This document shows, one piece after another, positions 1-8,761 of a stretch of 40,559 nucleotides of DNA (its first letter is position 1; every line of letters starts with the position of its first letter). Under the pieces are notes generated by a model, which was not told the origin of the DNA, did no database searches, and saw only the letters and a program-made list of their open reading frames with translations. The DNA comes from an uncultured Flavobacterium sp. (lineage in GTDB: Bacteria > Bacteroidota > Bacteroidia > Flavobacteriales > Flavobacteriaceae), in the NCBI RefSeq assembly GCF_946478785.1, contig NZ_CAMLDD010000034.1, positions 1-40,559 of the forward strand, in the 5' to 3' direction. A program made the translations under genes and the position numbers.

Positions 1-154
1 GACTAATTACTAGGGACTAATTACTAGGGACTAATTACTAAGGACTAATTACTAAGGACTAATTACTAAGGACTAATTATTAAGGACTAATTATTAAGGA
101 CTAATTATTAAGGACTAATTGCTAAGGACTATTTACTAAGGACTATTTTGCTAA
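1..154. repeat. 14-bp tandem repeat array, 11 units
   Basis: Eleven head-to-tail 14-bp units with consensus GACTAATTACTAAG. Units 1-2 end in AGG, units 6-8 carry TTATTAAG, and units 9-11 are progressively degenerate. The array starts at the window edge, so its true length is unknown. A further decayed unit (ACTAAGGGCTACTAAG) runs into the 3' end of the adjacent kinase gene. Since 14 is not a multiple of three and the unit carries TAA/TAG on both strands, the array stops translation in all frames. There are no unique spacers, so this is not a CRISPR. Confidence 0.95.
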
Positions 155-165
155 TGAATCAAGAA

Positions 166-1857
166 CTAAGGGCTACTAAGAGGAACCGTCATTTTAATAT
201 AAGTTCCTTCATTTATTTTTGATTTTACAATAAAATGACCATTCAGGTTTTTTATTCTGGTTTTTACCTGATTGAGACCAAATCCTTCAACAAAATTAAA
301 ATCATTAATATCGAATCCCTTTCCGTTGTCCCTAATCTTAATAATTAATTGATTATTGTTTTCTGCTACAGAAACTGTAGCTCTTGTCGCCCCACTATGT
401 TTTATAATATTATTCAGAAGTTCTGAAATGATAAAATACAGCCTTGTTTCAAATGTCTCAGGATATCTTTTTTTGTTAGAAATAGTATTCAGGTATTCAA
501 AATGTAAACTCGAATTTGAATATTTTTCGCAAAGATCGTCCAAAGCATACAGTAGTCCGAAGCGAACCAGTAGGGTAGGAAGAAGATCATGCGAAAGATC
601 CCTTACCTTGTCATGCGTCTCATCGAGAATAAATTTTGTTTTTATGATTTCATCAGGAACAGTGCTATGCTGGGATAAAAACACATTTAAATGCATTCCT
701 GCAGATGACAGTGAGGCACTGATGGTGTCGTGCAAAAACAAAGCAACTTTTTTTCGCTCACTTTCCTGTCCGTCTATACTGGCGTTTATAATATTTTGAT
801 GTATTTTATTCTGAATGTTTTTGATCCTGTTTTTTTGCTTCAGTTTTGTATTTTGATAAAAAAAGTAAAAGAGGATGATAATAATGAAAAATAAAAAAAT
901 AATAACACTAAATATTTTTTTATTTCTTGAATGTTCCTTTTGCAATAATTTCTGCTTGTTTTTGTATTCTGCTTCTATTTTATCAACTTCTCTTTTAAAT
1001 TCGTCCAGTTCAAGGTTGACACCAATCAATTTAGTCTTTTTTTCTTTTGCCAAATCAATAATTTCATTGGTAAGACGATTAAACTCTAATATGTTTTCAT
1101 AAGCTTTTTTATAATTCTTATTTTTATATAAAAAAGCAGCATATTTTTTGTGTGTTACTGATAAATCAAATTTTTCATAACTTTCATTCCCTAATTCAAT
1201 AGCTTTTGTGAAATAAAAATTTGATTTTACTGTGTCGTTAATATGGTTATAAAAAACGCCATTCAGCATATTAAAGGCGACCTCAGTTGATTCATCTCCG
1301 TAATGTTTGTATTGATTTATATACTTGAAATATTTAAGACTATTATTAAAATTTTCAATTTCAAAATAGGCCCAGGTGATATTAAGCTTACGAAGATAAA
1401 CGATTGAATTATCAGCTGTATTGCTACTGTACTCCAGTGCTTTTTCATAATGCTGTATTCCTTTTTTATATTGTTTTTTTTCAAAAAAATAAATGTTTGC
1501 TAAATTATTGTTGATTTTACCTTTTAAGATTCTGTCATTTGTTTTATTACTATAGTGGAGTGACTTAATGTAAAAATCAAATGCCTTATCAAGCATAAGC
1601 AAATCATCAAAATTTACGCCTATCAGGTTATAACAGCGTGCAATTAAGTAATTATCATGAATGGCAATTGCATATTTTAAAGCAATTCTGGATTGTCTTA
1701 AAGATTTTTCATAATTTTTATTTCTCCAATTTTCTGTTGCAACAGTTACTAATTTTTCAATTTCGTTTTTTGGAAGCGTTTTATTTTGAGAATATGAGTT
1801 ATGGGTAATACAAATTATTAATATAACGATTAGTGAAATAATCCGGACTTTGTGCAT
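166..1857 (-). CDS. TPR-containing sensor histidine kinase (NarL/DesK-type HisKA_3), copy 1
   Basis: 563 residues. An N-terminal signal or anchor segment (1-23) is followed by TPR-like helical repeats (about 35-270), a coiled coil (about 280-312), one membrane helix (315-334), a HisKA_3 dimerisation domain and a HATPase domain. The likely phosphoacceptor is H376 in the motif ERKKVALFLHDT. The N-box (SELLNNIIKH, 478-487), G1 (DNGKGFD, from 510) and G2 (GFGL, 525-528) are present, so the kinase should be active. The TPR region should lie outside the inner membrane and sense an unknown signal. The partner is probably the NarL-type regulator at 4337-4999. It is paralogous to the kinase at 2466-4154: the transmembrane-to-kinase part is nearly identical and the TPR part has diverged. 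The last residues (SSP) are encoded by sequence resembling the adjacent tandem repeat. Confidence 0.93.
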   Translation of the reverse strand: MHKVRIISLIVILIICITHNSYSQNKTLPKNEIEKLVTVATENWRNKNYEKSLRQSRIALKYAIAIHDNYLIARCYNLIGVNFDDLLMLDKAFDFYIKSLHYSNKTNDRILKGKINNNLANIYFFEKKQYKKGIQHYEKALEYSSNTADNSIVYLRKLNITWAYFEIENFNNSLKYFKYINQYKHYGDESTEVAFNMLNGVFYNHINDTVKSNFYFTKAIELGNESYEKFDLSVTHKKYAAFLYKNKNYKKAYENILEFNRLTNEIIDLAKEKKTKLIGVNLELDEFKREVDKIEAEYKNKQKLLQKEHSRNKKIFSVIIFLFFIIIILFYFFYQNTKLKQKNRIKNIQNKIHQNIINASIDGQESERKKVALFLHDTISASLSSAGMHLNVFLSQHSTVPDEIIKTKFILDETHDKVRDLSHDLLPTLLVRFGLLYALDDLCEKYSNSSLHFEYLNTISNKKRYPETFETRLYFIISELLNNIIKHSGATRATVSVAENNNQLIIKIRDNGKGFDINDFNFVEGFGLNQVKTRIKNLNGHFIVKSKINEGTYIKMTVPLSSP

Positions 1858-1897
1858 TATAATAAGATAGTTTTATAAGTAGTTCTTTACTTTTTTT

Positions 1898-1905
1898 CAA
1901 ATTTA
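1898..1905 (-). promoter_or_regulatory. candidate -7 box for kinase copy 1
   Basis: On the minus strand this reads TAAATTTG, an exact TAnnTTTG match, 40 bp upstream of the kinase start codon. No convincing -33 TTG is seen at the right spacing, so the call is moderate. Confidence 0.4.
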
Positions 1906-2123
1906 GTAATTAAATTCATTGTTATTAAATAAAATATATTATTATTGTAAGACAATATGCTTATATATAAATTGATTTCCAATGCTGTAATTAATTTAAA
2001 GTTGTCATTTTGTAAGTGTTTTTGAAAGATTATTGAAGTTTGAGGTACATAATTAAACAACAATTGATTTGAAAAAACTATGCTTAATACATCAAAGACT
2101 AAATATAATTTTATCAGATATGA

Positions 2124-2139
2124 GTATCAAAATTGATAC
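2124..2139. promoter_or_regulatory. 16-bp palindrome upstream of the small acidic gene
   Basis: GTATCAA-AA-TTGATAC is a perfect 7-bp inverted repeat with a 2-bp centre, 46 bp before the start of the small gene at 2186. The TTGATAC half recurs at 4292-4298, upstream of kinase copy 2. It is a plausible operator for the linked LuxR/NarL-type regulator, but that link is inferred only from proximity. I see nothing else definite in the 1858-2185 gap. Confidence 0.4.
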
Positions 2140-2185
2140 GATAAAATAAATTACGATTTTAATATTAAACTTAAACAAAACAATT

Positions 2186-2329
2186 ATGACAAAGAGATTT
2201 TTAGAAGTACAAGAGATGCATGGACTAACAGAAAGTGACGAGAATAAGTTGTTTTTTGCAGATGAAAGCGATGAAGACGAAAATGAAGAGGATTCAGATA
2301 TTGATAAGGGCGGAAAAACACAAGCTTAA
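2186..2329 (+). CDS. small acidic protein of 47 residues, unknown function
   Basis: An ATG-started frame of 47 codons (MTKRFLEVQEMHGLTESDEN...) with a very acidic stretch around residues 26-40 (DESDEDENEEDSDID) and the ending KGGKTQA. It has no signal peptide, membrane segment or cysteine, and I recognise no family. It is supported as a gene by its own palindrome upstream, a terminator 22 bp downstream, and its position on the opposite strand between two related kinases. It could be a small regulatory protein, a RiPP-like precursor or a secreted signal. There is no modifying enzyme or protease nearby that would support a RiPP. Confidence 0.55.
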   Translation: MTKRFLEVQEMHGLTESDENKLFFADESDEDENEEDSDIDKGGKTQA

Positions 2330-2350
2330 TATTTAAATCTTAACTGGCAT

Positions 2351-2382
2351 AAAAGGCGCTTCAATTTCGAGCGTCTTTTTTT
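2351..2382 (+). terminator. intrinsic terminator of the small acidic gene
   Basis: Stem GGCGCT/AGCGTC (one G-U pair) extended by A-T pairs, 9-nt loop, then seven T on the plus strand. Confidence 0.75.
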
Positions 2383-2465
2383 ATGATTATAAGCTTTTTT
2401 AATAGTATCCTGAAATTTGTGTAGAGGCCAAAAATTAAATAATCTTTTATGAATACTATGGGAGT

Positions 2466-4154
2466 TTAGTTGCTTAAAGGAACGTTTATTTTAATAGAAG
2501 TTCCCCCACTGATTTTTGATTTAACATCAAATTGCCCATTTAAATTATTTATTCTCGCTTTGATTTGATTCAGGCCAAACCCTTCAACAAAATTAAATTT
2601 GTTAATATCAAACCCTTTTCCATTATCAGTAATTTTAATCACTAAATCATTATTATTTTCTGACAATGAAACTTCAGCTCTGCTGGCATAGCTATGTTTA
2701 ATAATGTTATTCAAAAGTTCTGAAACTATAAAATAAAGTCGCGTTTCAAATTTCTCATTATATCTTTTTTTGATTGGAATGGCATTCATGTACTCAAAAT
2801 GCAAAGTTGAATTCGAATATTTTTCGCATAAATCATCAAGAGCATACAGCAACCCGAAACGAACTAATAATGTAGGAAGAAGATCATGCGAAATATCTCT
2901 TATTCTGTCATGTGTTTCATCCAGTATAAATTTTGTTTTTATGATTTCATCAGGAACAGGGTTGTTTTGAGATAAAAAAACATTCAGATGCATTCCGGCT
3001 GACGATAACGAAGCACTAATTGTATCATGCAAAAACAAAGCAACTTTTTTTCGTTCGCTTTCCTGTCCGTCTATACTGGCGTTTATAATATTTTGATGTA
3101 TCCTATTCTCAATATTTTTAATCCTGTTTTTTTGTTTCAGTTTTGTATTTTGGTAAAAAAAGTAAAATAAAATAATACTAATCAGAAATAAGGACAAGAT
3201 AATGGTTGTCATCTTGTTTTTACGAACATTTTCAGAGTGAAAAAGTTTCTCCTTTTTTTTGCTTTCAACACCCATTTTATCTATTTCCCGTTTGTATTCA
3301 TCTATTTCGAGATTGATTCCGGCTATTTTTGCTTTTTTGGCCTTGTCTTCAAGATTGAATTCATTCGTAAGTCCCTGATAAGCATTTAAGTATTTGTACG
3401 CTGCTTCAAAATCCTTATTTTTAAATAGAAATTTTGAATATTCCTGATATATATAAGATAAGTCGGTTTTTTCATCATATTTAAGAGCATTTTCTATTCC
3501 TTTTTTAAAATAGGCATCTGCTTTTTCATTATCATTTTTATGATTATAATACATTCCATTCAACATGTCAGTAACGGCAATAGTTGTTTCTGTCCCAAAT
3601 TTCTGATTGTATTTATTGATGTGCTGTAGATAAGGGTATCCGTGAGAGAAACGTCCAATATCAAAATAGGCCCAGACAATATTAAGTTTGGTAAGAAAAA
3701 CCTGTGATGAATCTTTAGTTTCGTCACTAAAATATAATGATTGTATATAATAAGAAATTCCTTTTTCGTATTTCTTTTTGTCAAAGCAATAAATGTTGCC
3801 AATATTGTTGTAGAGCCAGTTTTGAAGTTCCAGATCCTTGCAATTTTCAGCATATATTAGACTTTTTTGGTAATAAAACAAAGCTTTATCAGGTTCCGAG
3901 ATACCGTCAAAATTAGCAGCAATTGTGTTGTATGCTTTTCCAATTAAATGGTTGTTTTGTAATAAAAGGGAATGATTTAAAAGTAATCTCGATTGGATTA
4001 ACGATTTCTCGTAGTTTTCCTTATGAAGATTAGAAGTTGCCTCGTTATAAAGTTGTAATAGTTCTTTTTGTGTAAAGCTTTTGTTCTGGCTAAGAGCGGG
4101 AAAACAAAAAAATAATATCAAAAAAGCAGTTGTAAAATTGCGAAAAATTGACAT
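2466..4154 (-). CDS. TPR-containing sensor histidine kinase (NarL/DesK-type HisKA_3), copy 2
   Basis: 562 residues with the same architecture as copy 1: signal segment 1-23 (cleavage plausible after ALSQ), TPR-like repeats to about 270, coiled coil, membrane helix about 315-334, phosphoacceptor H376 in ERKKVALFLHDT, N-box SELLNNIIKH, DNGKGFD and GFGLNQIKAR. From residue 329 (LFYFFYQNTKLKQKNRIKNI) on, it is almost identical to copy 1, and the DNA is strikingly similar around the H-box. The TPR halves share the layout but differ at many positions. The response-regulator gene lies 182 bp upstream on the same strand, so regulator then kinase 2 may be co-transcribed. Two kinases with one regulator suggests two inputs converging on one output. 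Confidence 0.93.
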   Translation of the reverse strand: MSIFRNFTTAFLILFFCFPALSQNKSFTQKELLQLYNEATSNLHKENYEKSLIQSRLLLNHSLLLQNNHLIGKAYNTIAANFDGISEPDKALFYYQKSLIYAENCKDLELQNWLYNNIGNIYCFDKKKYEKGISYYIQSLYFSDETKDSSQVFLTKLNIVWAYFDIGRFSHGYPYLQHINKYNQKFGTETTIAVTDMLNGMYYNHKNDNEKADAYFKKGIENALKYDEKTDLSYIYQEYSKFLFKNKDFEAAYKYLNAYQGLTNEFNLEDKAKKAKIAGINLEIDEYKREIDKMGVESKKKEKLFHSENVRKNKMTTIILSLFLISIILFYFFYQNTKLKQKNRIKNIENRIHQNIINASIDGQESERKKVALFLHDTISASLSSAGMHLNVFLSQNNPVPDEIIKTKFILDETHDRIRDISHDLLPTLLVRFGLLYALDDLCEKYSNSTLHFEYMNAIPIKKRYNEKFETRLYFIVSELLNNIIKHSYASRAEVSLSENNNDLVIKITDNGKGFDINKFNFVEGFGLNQIKARINNLNGQFDVKSKISGGTSIKINVPLSN

Positions 4155-4336
4155 ATTAAAAAATTAGTGGATAAAAATACAGTTTAAATTCTAAAATCAA
4201 ATGCATGGATATTAATGTGTGTTTGTCTTTGTGAAATATTTGATTTTAAAAATATAAAATCTACAATTCATATATATCCAAAAAGGTAATATTGATACAC
4301 TGATTGTAGCTTTAAAAAAAACAATATTGGTAAATT

Positions 4337-4999
4337 TTATGATTTTATCAGGTTGTTCTTAATAGCGTATTTAACCAGCCCGATGGTGTTTTTTGTCTGT
4401 AATTTTTTCATGATGTTTTTGCGGTGCGTTTCAACAGTATTGGTACTGATAAACAATTGTTCACTAATTTCCTTTCCGCTGTATTCTAATGAAATTAAAG
4501 TTACAATTTCTAATTCACGGGATGTCAGGACAGAATTTTCAGTAATAAAATTTTTATTTAATTTAGGATTATTATCTGTAAAAGTGTTGAAGATTTTCTC
4601 CCTTACGGAGTTGCAAAAATACTCTTCCCCCTCATTAACCACTTCAATGGCTTCAATAATATTTTCGCCGGCACATTTTTTTGTCAAATAACCACTGGCA
4701 CCTAAATTCATTACTTCCCTAATGATTTTCAAATCGTCATAACTGGAGAGGATGATAACCTTGCAGGGATATCCCTTTTGATGAAATTCTTTTAAAACTT
4801 CGATACCGTCCTTTTCCGGCATACTAAGATCTAATACCAGAATATGGGCTTTATTAGCTGTTACTTCATCAAAAATATTTAAGCCATTAGAGGATGAACC
4901 CACAATTTCGAATTCAGAAACCGTACTTAATAGATTCGTTAGTCCATCAATAAGTACTAAATGGTCATCTGCGAGGTGTATTTTTATTTTATGTGTCAT
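4337..4999 (-). CDS. NarL/FixJ-family response regulator
   Basis: 220 residues from the ATG at 4999. A longer frame to 5125 exists, but it adds 42 residues unlike the family. It also overlaps a terminator hairpin, and the receiver domain begins directly with MTHKIKIHLADDH. The receiver has the acidic pair D11-D12 and the phosphoacceptor D57 in LVLDLSMPEKDG. The C-terminal LuxR-type HTH reads LTSRELEIVTLISLEYSGKE and then STNTVETHRKNIMKKL. It is likely phosphorylated by one or both neighbouring kinases and acts as a DNA-binding transcription factor. It precedes kinase copy 2 on the same strand. Confidence 0.93.
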   Translation of the reverse strand: MTHKIKIHLADDHLVLIDGLTNLLSTVSEFEIVGSSSNGLNIFDEVTANKAHILVLDLSMPEKDGIEVLKEFHQKGYPCKVIILSSYDDLKIIREVMNLGASGYLTKKCAGENIIEAIEVVNEGEEYFCNSVREKIFNTFTDNNPKLNKNFITENSVLTSRELEIVTLISLEYSGKEISEQLFISTNTVETHRKNIMKKLQTKNTIGLVKYAIKNNLIKS

Positions 5000-5102
5000 A
5001 AATAATTGAAATAACAAAAGCGAAATTATGAAAATTCTATTTACAATACTGAATTCTAAATTTATTTTCCTTTTTATGATGGGTAAATATAGTGAAATTT
5101 CC

Positions 5103-5133
5103 ACAAAAAAACCCGAATCATACAATTCGGGTT
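5103..5133 (-). terminator. intrinsic terminator of the DUF4293 gene
   Basis: A 9-bp stem AACCCGAAT/ATTCGGGTT with a 6-nt loop, followed on the minus strand by a T-run (plus 5104-5110). It lies just after the stop of the minus-strand gene at 5164. Confidence 0.85.
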
Positions 5134-5163
5134 CTCTTCGCGCAATAAACTAAGTTTATAGGT

Positions 5164-5577
5164 TTACCTCAAACGATCTACAGATTTTACAAGATCTTCA
5201 TCCTTCTTGATGGCCTTATTAGCTAAAACTAATAATACGATAGCAACAATTGGTAGAAACATCCCAATACCTTTCTCAGAAACAGTAACTGCTTCTCCAG
5301 ATAAATTTAGTGATCGATATACAAATAATCCTAATAAAATTAAATTTAATATGATATTCAGCCTGCCCATTACAAACTGATTTTGTCTTTTCTTATATGA
5401 AATAATGCTGATAACGGTAAGCATAGTGCTCAAACCTAATAAAATGGTGTAAACCTGATCCTGCATAAAGTAAAAAGCTTTACCATCAATTGTTGTCCAT
5501 AGCGGAACAAAAAACAATAAGACACCTGTCACCAAAAAGGTAAGGATTAAATATATAGTTTGAATTCGTTGTATCAT
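5164..5577 (-). CDS. DUF4293 family membrane protein
   Basis: 137 residues with four predicted membrane helices (about 8-27, 40-58, 70-90 and 105-122) and a charged C-terminus (KKDEDLVKSVDRLR). This matches the small integral-membrane DUF4293 family of Bacteroidota, which is often found beside rho. Its function is unknown. It is divergent from rho, with 184 bp between the two starts, and has its own -7 box (5595-5602) and terminator. Confidence 0.85.
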   Translation of the reverse strand: MIQRIQTIYLILTFLVTGVLLFFVPLWTTIDGKAFYFMQDQVYTILLGLSTMLTVISIISYKKRQNQFVMGRLNIILNLILLGLFVYRSLNLSGEAVTVSEKGIGMFLPIVAIVLLVLANKAIKKDEDLVKSVDRLR

Positions 5578-5594
5578 GGTCTGAAATTGTTTTA

Positions 5595-5602
5595 CAAAAA
5601 TA
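5595..5602 (-). promoter_or_regulatory. candidate -7 box of the DUF4293 gene
   Basis: The minus strand reads TATTTTTG, matching TAnnTTTG, 17 bp upstream of the start codon. No clear -33 box. Confidence 0.45.
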
Positions 5603-5761
5603 TATTTTCTTTTTTTAAAATACTATTGTATGATTAAATTTTATTCGTATTATTGCATCATAATACCGTAAGCACTTCATACTGCGGTCAATTCAAAAAT
5701 ATTATCTACCTATTTTTTTTACAGTATTTTCCTTTAAAATAATTAAATTCATAGAACATTC

Positions 5762-7597
5762 ATGTTTGACATTTCTGCATTAAAAGAAATGAAGCTTTCT
5801 GAGCTTCAAGAAATAGCTAAAGTAGCTAAAACTATTAAGTTTAGTGGTGTAAAAAAAGACACTTTGATCAGTCAGATTTTGGCACATCAGGAAGCAGTAG
5901 CCGCAGCAACTGGGAATGCCGAGGCTGAAAAGTCAGATGAGGATAAGCCTAAAAGAGCCAGAATAGTTCCTGCCAAAAAAGCAGCGATTTCAAAAAATGC
6001 CCCTGTTTTAGAATTTGATAAAGTTGAGGAAACTCCTGAAAAATATGAAACTCCTGTCGTTGCAAAACAAAATTCGAAAACCCAGCAAAGTTCAAAAATA
6101 AAAGCAGATTCAAAGAATCAGGAAATTGCAAAGGTGGAATCTCAAGAGCCGGTAGAGAATGCAGCAAATGAGAAAAAAGAACCAAAAATCGTAAAATTCA
6201 ATAAATCTGCTTACGATAAAAAAGTTGCTCAGCAAAAGGAAAAAGAAACTGCACAAGAAGGTATTGCTGAAGAAGTTAAGGAAACAGAAACTGAAAATCA
6301 GGCACCTGCACCTGAAAAAACAGATCAGAGTGTTCCTGTAAAAAAAATAAACCCAAATCAGAATAAACCAAATCAAAACCAAAACCCGAACCCGAATCAA
6401 AATCAAAACGGGAATGGAAATACAAACGGAAATCAAAATCATAAAAATAAAAAGAATAATTTCAGGGATTCAGACTTTGAATTTGATGGAATTATAGAAA
6501 GTGAAGGTGTTCTTGAAATGATGCCGGACGGATACGGATTCTTACGTTCATCAGATTATAATTATTTAGCCTCTCCGGATGATATTTATTTATCCACCTC
6601 ACAAATCAGATTATTCGGTCTTAAAACCGGAGATACAGTAAAAGGAGTGGTTCGCCCTCCAAAAGAAGGGGAGAAATTTTTTCCCTTGGTTCGTGTACTA
6701 AAAATTAATGGTCACGATCCGCAAGTAGTTCGCGACAGAGTTTCTTTCGAACACCTGACACCGGTTTTCCCTTCTGAAAAATTCAAATTAGCCGAAAAAG
6801 GCAGCTCAGTTTCAACCCGTATTATCGATTTGTTTTCTCCAATAGGAAAAGGTCAGCGTGGTATGATAGTCGCACAACCGAAAACCGGTAAAACAATGTT
6901 ATTAAAAGACATTGCAAACGCGATTGCAGCCAACCATCCTGAAGTTTATTTGATTGTTCTTTTGATTGATGAACGTCCTGAGGAGGTTACAGATATGCAA
7001 AGAAGTGTTCGTGGTGAAGTCATTGCTTCGACTTTTGACAGAGAGCCACAAGAGCACGTAAAAATCGCCAATATCGTATTAGAAAAAGCAAAACGTTTAG
7101 TAGAATGCGGACATGATGTAGTGATTCTTTTAGACTCGATTACACGTTTAGCAAGAGCTTACAATACAGTACAGCCAGCATCCGGTAAAGTTTTAAGTGG
7201 AGGTGTAGATGCTAATGCATTACAAAAACCAAAACGTTTTTTTGGAGCGGCCAGAAATGTAGAAAACGGAGGTTCGTTAAGTATCATCGCAACCGCATTG
7301 ACCGAAACAGGTTCTAAAATGGATGAGGTTATCTTTGAGGAATTTAAAGGAACGGGTAACATGGAACTTCAGTTGGATCGTAAAATCGCCAATAAACGTA
7401 TTTTCCCTGCAATCGATCTTACATCTTCAAGTACGCGTCGTGACGATTTATTATTAGACGAAAAAACATTACAAAGAATGTGGATCATGCGTAAATATTT
7501 ATCTGATATGAATCCGGTAGAATCTATGGATTTTGTGAACGATCGTTTCAAGAAAACCAGAAATAATGAAGAGTTTTTGATTTCTATGAATGACTAA
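5762..7597 (+). CDS. rho: transcription termination factor Rho
   Basis: 611 residues, longer than the roughly 420 of E. coli Rho. An N-terminal Rho_N/SAP-like segment (1-45) is followed by a long low-complexity insert (about 55-235) that is first K/E/A-rich and then N/Q/P-rich (for example [18 protein letters not shown]). The RNA-binding cold-shock-like domain follows ([15 protein letters not shown]), then the RecA-like ATPase with P-loop [10 protein letters not shown] and Walker [17 protein letters not shown]. It acts as a hexameric RNA-DNA helicase that releases RNA polymerase. The insert is typical of Bacteroidota Rho, and in Bacteroides thetaiotaomicron an equivalent disordered region is reported to drive phase separation. 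It stands alone, between DUF4293 and a bidirectional terminator. Confidence 0.98.
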   Translation: MFDISALKEMKLSELQEIAKVAKTIKFSGVKKDTLISQILAHQEAVAAATGNAEAEKSDEDKPKRARIVPAKKAAISKNAPVLEFDKVEETPEKYETPVVAKQNSKTQQSSKIKADSKNQEIAKVESQEPVENAANEKKEPKIVKFNKSAYDKKVAQQKEKETAQEGIAEEVKETETENQAPAPEKTDQSVPVKKINPNQNKPNQNQNPNPNQNQNGNGNTNGNQNHKNKKNNFRDSDFEFDGIIESEGVLEMMPDGYGFLRSSDYNYLASPDDIYLSTSQIRLFGLKTGDTVKGVVRPPKEGEKFFPLVRVLKINGHDPQVVRDRVSFEHLTPVFPSEKFKLAEKGSSVSTRIIDLFSPIGKGQRGMIVAQPKTGKTMLLKDIANAIAANHPEVYLIVLLIDERPEEVTDMQRSVRGEVIASTFDREPQEHVKIANIVLEKAKRLVECGHDVVILLDSITRLARAYNTVQPASGKVLSGGVDANALQKPKRFFGAARNVENGGSLSIIATALTETGSKMDEVIFEEFKGTGNMELQLDRKIANKRIFPAIDLTSSSTRRDDLLLDEKTLQRMWIMRKYLSDMNPVESMDFVNDRFKKTRNNEEFLISMND

Positions 7598-7665
7598 AGG
7601 AAGTTTCTGAGTTTCTGAGGGACTAAGATTCTAAGTTTTTTCTTTGAGATTGTAAAAACTTAATG

Positions 7666-7702
7666 ATAAAAAAAGGGATAAGTTTTAAACTTATCCCTTT
7701 TT
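7666..7702. terminator. bidirectional terminator between rho and the M28 peptidase gene
   Basis: A near-perfect palindrome (AAAAAGGGATAAGTTT paired with AAACTTATCCCTTTTT). A T-rich tail follows on both strands, so it serves both convergent genes. Confidence 0.9.
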
Positions 7703-7722
7703 GCTTTTTAAAGCTGATAAAC

Positions 7723-8739
7723 TTATTTCTTATCCACTACTGGTCGGTTTTCTCTATTTGCCAGTTCCCAGGCAACAACAAAAGCTAACTGTGTTCTTTT
7801 TGTCAGGGCATCATATTCAATTTTTTCAGGAATATCATCTTTTCCATGGTAATCTTCATGTACTCCATTAAAAAAGAAAACAGCTGGAATGCCATGTTTG
7901 GCGAAGTTATAATGGTCAGAACGCTCATAAAATCGATTTGGATCTTTTGGATCATTAAATTTAAAATCTAAATCCATTTTGATGTATTTATCGTTTTGTG
8001 ACACAACAGCATTATGTAAATCTGTAGATAGTCTGTTGGCTCCAATTACATATACATAGTTGTTGGTTTCAGCATGTTCCACATCTCGTCGTCCAATCAT
8101 GTCAATATTGATATTAGCAATAGTGTTTGCTAATGGAAACAAAGGATTTTCAGAGTAATAGCGAGAACCATGCAAACCGTGTTCTTCGCCTGTTACATGC
8201 AGGAATAATACAGAACGTTTTGGTCCATGCCCGTCTTTTTTGGCTTTTGCAAATGCTTTTGCCATCTCTAATAGAGCTACAGTTCCGGAACCATCGTCAT
8301 CAGCACCGTTGTAAATTTCACCATTTTGTATTCCAACATGGTCATAATGAGCTGAGATTACTAAGATTTCCTCCGGTTTTTCAGAACCTTTAATGTAGGC
8401 CCAGATATTCTCTGAATCAGCTAAGTTTTCATTTCGCCTGGCATTTAAATAAGATGCAGGAATATGCTGGTAATAATCAGACGCCCCTTTAGGAAAAGAA
8501 ACACCGTTTTTTTTATATTGCTCAATCATATAAAGACCTGCTTTTTTCTGTCCTTCTGAACCAGTTTCACGGCCCTCCATCTCATCAGAAGCAACAACAT
8601 ACAACATTGTTTTTAAATCTTTCTCAGATATAAGATTCAGGTATTTAGTTGGATCAGAATTATCTTTAGAAGTAACCGTTTGGGTGTTTTTGCATGAAAA
8701 TGCAGAAACGATTAATAATAAAATTGCAATTTTTTTCAT
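7723..8739 (-). CDS. M28-family zinc peptidase, lipoprotein
   Basis: 338 residues. A lipoprotein signal (MKKIAILLLIVSAFSC, Cys16) predicts an envelope location. The M28 metal and catalytic motifs are in order: SAHYDHVG (His ligand), NGADDDGSGT (bridging Asp), TGEEHGLHGSRYY (Glu pair), NINIDMIGR (Asp) and ERSDHYNFAKHGIPAV (His). Such enzymes are aminopeptidases or related exopeptidases with two zinc ions; the substrate here is not known. Its start lies 22 bp after the stop of the dienelactone-hydrolase-like gene, so the two are probably one operon. A terminator follows. Confidence 0.93.
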   Translation of the reverse strand: MKKIAILLLIVSAFSCKNTQTVTSKDNSDPTKYLNLISEKDLKTMLYVVASDEMEGRETGSEGQKKAGLYMIEQYKKNGVSFPKGASDYYQHIPASYLNARRNENLADSENIWAYIKGSEKPEEILVISAHYDHVGIQNGEIYNGADDDGSGTVALLEMAKAFAKAKKDGHGPKRSVLFLHVTGEEHGLHGSRYYSENPLFPLANTIANINIDMIGRRDVEHAETNNYVYVIGANRLSTDLHNAVVSQNDKYIKMDLDFKFNDPKDPNRFYERSDHYNFAKHGIPAVFFFNGVHEDYHGKDDIPEKIEYDALTKRTQLAFVVAWELANRENRPVVDKK

Positions 8740-8761
8740 CTGGGTATTTCTAAGTTTAAGA

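Noticed and set aside
1..154. CRISPR-like repeat array
   Set aside because: The units are directly adjacent with no spacers, and there are no cas genes.
356..1102. Antisense frames inside the first kinase
   Set aside because: They mirror the kinase coding strand and have no independent signals or domains.
2186..2329. RiPP precursor interpretation of the small acidic gene
   Set aside because: No modifying enzyme, protease or transporter is nearby, and there are no Cys, Ser/Thr-rich or typical leader features; kept only as unknown.
5000..5125. Longer start for the response regulator
   Set aside because: It adds 42 non-family residues and overlaps the DUF4293 terminator; the receiver begins right after the ATG at 4999.
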